A DNA stretch of 6,995 nucleotides from a bacterium (lineage in GTDB: Bacteria > Margulisbacteria > Marinamargulisbacteria > SXXA01): positions 1 to 6,995 of the forward strand of contig RGUG01000067.1 of the NCBI GenBank assembly GCA_010027915.1. The letters run 5' to 3'. The notes beneath the pieces are model-generated. The model was not told where the DNA came from and searched no databases. It saw only the letters and a program-made list of their open reading frames with translations. Below, piece after piece: positions 5,580-6,995 of the stretch (the first letter of the stretch is position 1; every line of letters starts with the position of its first letter). The translations under genes were made by a program, and so were the position numbers.

Positions 5580-6477
5580 GTTGTATGCGACCTTAAAATC
5601 GGCCTTAACAGCGGAAGGGTTCGTGGTCAACCCGCATCGTGATATCCAATACGGCATCCAATTTTTGGTGTTTTGGGGTCAGCAAAATGGGTTGGTGCGG
5701 GTGTATGATGGCAAAAAAGGCCGTCGCCTCGATTTGTCTCAAGTGGGAGACCCGTCACTGGCCGACAAGCTCGAGCGGGTGTTTGAACAGGTCACTCACA
5801 TCACCCCGACCCCCCGTGCGGTGTCGGTCGGGCCGTTGGTGAGGCCCCAATCCACGGGTGACCCGGACACCTTGATTGGGGTTGATGAATCAGGCAAAGG
5901 GGATTACTTCGGTCCGCTGGTGATTGCCGGGGTGTATGTGGATGCGGAGCGCACGGCGTATTTACGCACCCTGGGTGTGAAAGACAGCAAGGCATTATCC
6001 GAACCGGCTATTTTGATGATGGAAGAAAAAATACGGGCGGCATGTCCGCATTCGGTGGTGGTGCTCAATAATTTGGTATACAACGATGTGTATGAAAAGT
6101 TTCCCAACCTCAACCAGGTGTTGGCATGGGGTCATGGTCGGGTCATTGAAAATATGTTGTCTCAGGTGAAAGCCACCCATGCCCTGTGTGATCAGTTTGG
6201 ACACCACACCTTGATTCAATCGGCGTTGCTGATGCGAGGTATTGACATCACCTTGTTACAACGACCCCGTGCCGAGGATAACATGGGGGTGGCCGCCGCC
6301 AGTGTGTTGGCCAGGGCGGCGTTTTTGTATGCCATGGCGGGATTGGCCGAGACGTTTCAGATGGTGTTTCCTCGTGGGGCCAGTGCGGCCGTCAAAGAAG
6401 CAAGGGAACGGTTTTTGTCCCAGTTTGGGCAAGAGCGTTTGGTCCATGTGGCCAAATGTCATTTTAAATTGAGGTGA
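5566..6477 (+). CDS. rnhC: Ribonuclease HIII
   Basis: RNase HIII cuts the RNA strand of RNA:DNA hybrids in the cytoplasm. An N-terminal TBP-like substrate-binding domain is suggested by I-Q-Y-G-I-Q-F and R-V-Y-D-G-K-K-G (about 5644-5730). The catalytic domain opens with V-D-E-S-G-K-G-D-Y-F-G-P, whose Asp and Glu codons are at 5884-5889. It continues with K-D-S-K (Asp 5983-5985), C-D-Q-F (Asp 6190-6192) and A-E-D-N followed by V-A-A-A-S-V-L-A-R. The G-K-G-D-Y-F-G form and the extra N-terminal domain distinguish HIII from HII. The start is uncertain. No ATG fits, and the candidates are TTG at 5566 (chosen, 303 residues, weak GGTG 7 nt upstream, 14-nt overlap with the protease) and TTG at 5581 (298 residues, 1 nt after the protease stop, no clear ribosome site). 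A more upstream TTG at 5479 would add unrelated sequence. It has no evident link to sulfur metabolism and probably shares the transcript. Confidence 0.88.
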   Translation: MSLHELYATLKSALTAEGFVVNPHRDIQYGIQFLVFWGQQNGLVRVYDGKKGRRLDLSQVGDPSLADKLERVFEQVTHITPTPRAVSVGPLVRPQSTGDPDTLIGVDESGKGDYFGPLVIAGVYVDAERTAYLRTLGVKDSKALSEPAILMMEEKIRAACPHSVVVLNNLVYNDVYEKFPNLNQVLAWGHGRVIENMLSQVKATHALCDQFGHHTLIQSALLMRGIDITLLQRPRAEDNMGVAAASVLARAAFLYAMAGLAETFQMVFPRGASAAVKEARERFLSQFGQERLVHVAKCHFKLR

Positions 6478-6484
6478 GTGAAGT

Positions 6485-6868
6485 ATGTTAAGCGTACCAG
6501 TATCCATTGGTGAAGTGATTGATAAGGTCACCATTTTAGAAATCAAATTGACTCAGATTACCGACCCGGCCAAGCGTGGCAATATACAATTTGAGCATGA
6601 CGCGTTGTGTCAGGTATTACACGCATCCGGGGTATTAACCGACGAGGTATTGACCTTAAAAGCCTCATTAAAGGCCATCAATGAAACATTATGGACCATT
6701 GAAGATGATATTCGGGCGTGCGAGCGTCGCCACGTATTTGACGATTCGTTTATTCAATTGGCCCGGTCGGTGTATCATACCAACGACCAACGGGCGGCGG
6801 TAAAGCGGGCCATCAATGAGATAACCCAGTCAAACATGATGGAAGAAAAGTCATACCAAGCGTACTAA
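6485..6868 (+). CDS. DUF6165-like small protein of unknown function
   Basis: This 127-residue soluble, largely helical protein has no signal peptide or membrane segment. The N-terminal V-P-V-S-I-G-E-V-I-D-K-V-T-I-L-E-I-K (4-21), the central N-E-T-L-W-T-I-E-D-D-I-R (66-77) with C-E-R-R, the L-A-R-S-V-Y-x-T-N-D segment (92-101) and the end E-K-S-Y (120-124) match the pattern I recall for DUF6165. Family members are uncharacterised. The alternating charged and hydrophobic pattern suggests helical hairpins. The ATG is 7 nt after the RNase HIII stop, and GAGGTGA (6471-6477) overlaps that stop and serves as its ribosome site. It is the last gene of the tight run, and I cannot infer a role in sulfur metabolism from position alone. 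Confidence 0.8.
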   Translation: MLSVPVSIGEVIDKVTILEIKLTQITDPAKRGNIQFEHDALCQVLHASGVLTDEVLTLKASLKAINETLWTIEDDIRACERRHVFDDSFIQLARSVYHTNDQRAAVKRAINEITQSNMMEEKSYQAY

Positions 6869-6888
6869 CCGTCTTGAATACGTCACCA

Positions 6889-6936
6889 CCCCAGACAATG
6901 GCGTGTGGGGTAGGGTGCCCCTTTGTGGGCCCCACC
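6889..6936 (+). terminator. Two adjacent hairpins after the operon, possible terminator
   Basis: The first hairpin pairs ccccagac (6889-6896) with gtgtgggg (6903-6910), 7 of 8 pairs. The second pairs ggtg and ccc (6914-6921) with ggg and cacc (6927-6936), with a C bulge. They start about 20 nt after the stop of the last gene. No T-tract follows, as with the hairpin at 1581-1612, so intrinsic termination is uncertain. Confidence 0.35.
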
Positions 6937-6980
6937 TGATTGCTACTCGTTCATGGCATGATGCGGGGGAGGTGAGGACC

Positions 6981-6995
6981 ATGGGAATCGATCAT
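6981..6995 (+). CDS. Start of a further gene, cut by the right edge
   Basis: The ATG at 6981 is preceded by GGAGGTG (6968-6974) with 6 nt spacing, a near-perfect ribosome binding site. Only Met-Gly-Ile-Asp-His is visible, so no function can be given. The 112-nt gap after the previous gene and the hairpins between them suggest it may be separately transcribed. Confidence 0.5.

Noticed and set aside
1..6995. CRISPR array, tRNA, rRNA or insertion sequence
   Set aside because: No evenly spaced short repeats with unique spacers, no tRNA-like cloverleaf and no transposase were seen on either strand. The only repeats are coding repeats in the fibre gene.

Overview
The window is a bacterial chromosome segment of roughly 50% GC with densely packed genes, all on the + strand. 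The taxon cannot be fixed from this sequence. RNase HIII, a DUF6165-type protein and a long repetitive fibre-like protein point to a bacterium, but no lineage-specific marker is present. The coding strand is strikingly G-rich with many GGGG runs, so all genes probably share one compositional history. The middle of the fibre gene is locally more AT-rich.

Region 1-1568 holds the 3' part of a large repetitive gene cut by the left edge. Its N-terminal part is built from six-residue V-T-G-N-type repeats inside a 378-bp (126-codon) higher-order unit. A unique Ser/Asn/Tyr-rich segment follows, then a globular C-terminal domain that looks like a fibre-processing or chaperone module, then a short terminal coiled coil. 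It is probably a surface or appendage fibre. Region 1569-2004 is intergenic, with one strong hairpin just after the fibre gene, a T7 tract, and an AT-rich stretch that probably holds the promoter of the next unit.

Region 2005-6868 is a tight seven-gene run with gaps of 11 nt or less, or overlaps: cysteine synthase (cysK-like), a 68-residue ThiS/MoaD-like sulfur carrier, an O-acetylhomoserine sulfhydrylase-like PLP enzyme (metY-like), an E1-like ThiF/MoeB adenylyltransferase, a JAMM/MPN+ metalloprotease, RNase HIII and a DUF6165-type protein. The first five form a coherent protein-thiocarboxylate pathway of sulfur amino acid synthesis. The protease trims the carrier tail, the E1-like enzyme adenylates the exposed Gly-Gly, and sulfide converts it to a thiocarboxylate. 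A PLP enzyme then adds the carrier-bound sulfur to an activated amino acid, and the protease releases homocysteine or cysteine. The known models are the HcyS/HcyF/HcyD/MetY system of Wolinella succinogenes and CysO/CysM/Mec of Mycobacterium.

The most interesting points are these. The carrier ends in Gly-Gly-Gly-Gln, so it needs processing, and its protease is encoded in the same operon. One carrier is encoded beside both a cysteine-forming and a homocysteine-forming enzyme. The MetY-like enzyme has lost the Ser and Thr normally found beside the PLP lysine. Region 6869-6995 holds hairpins and, at the right edge, a strong ribosome binding site with the first five codons of another gene.
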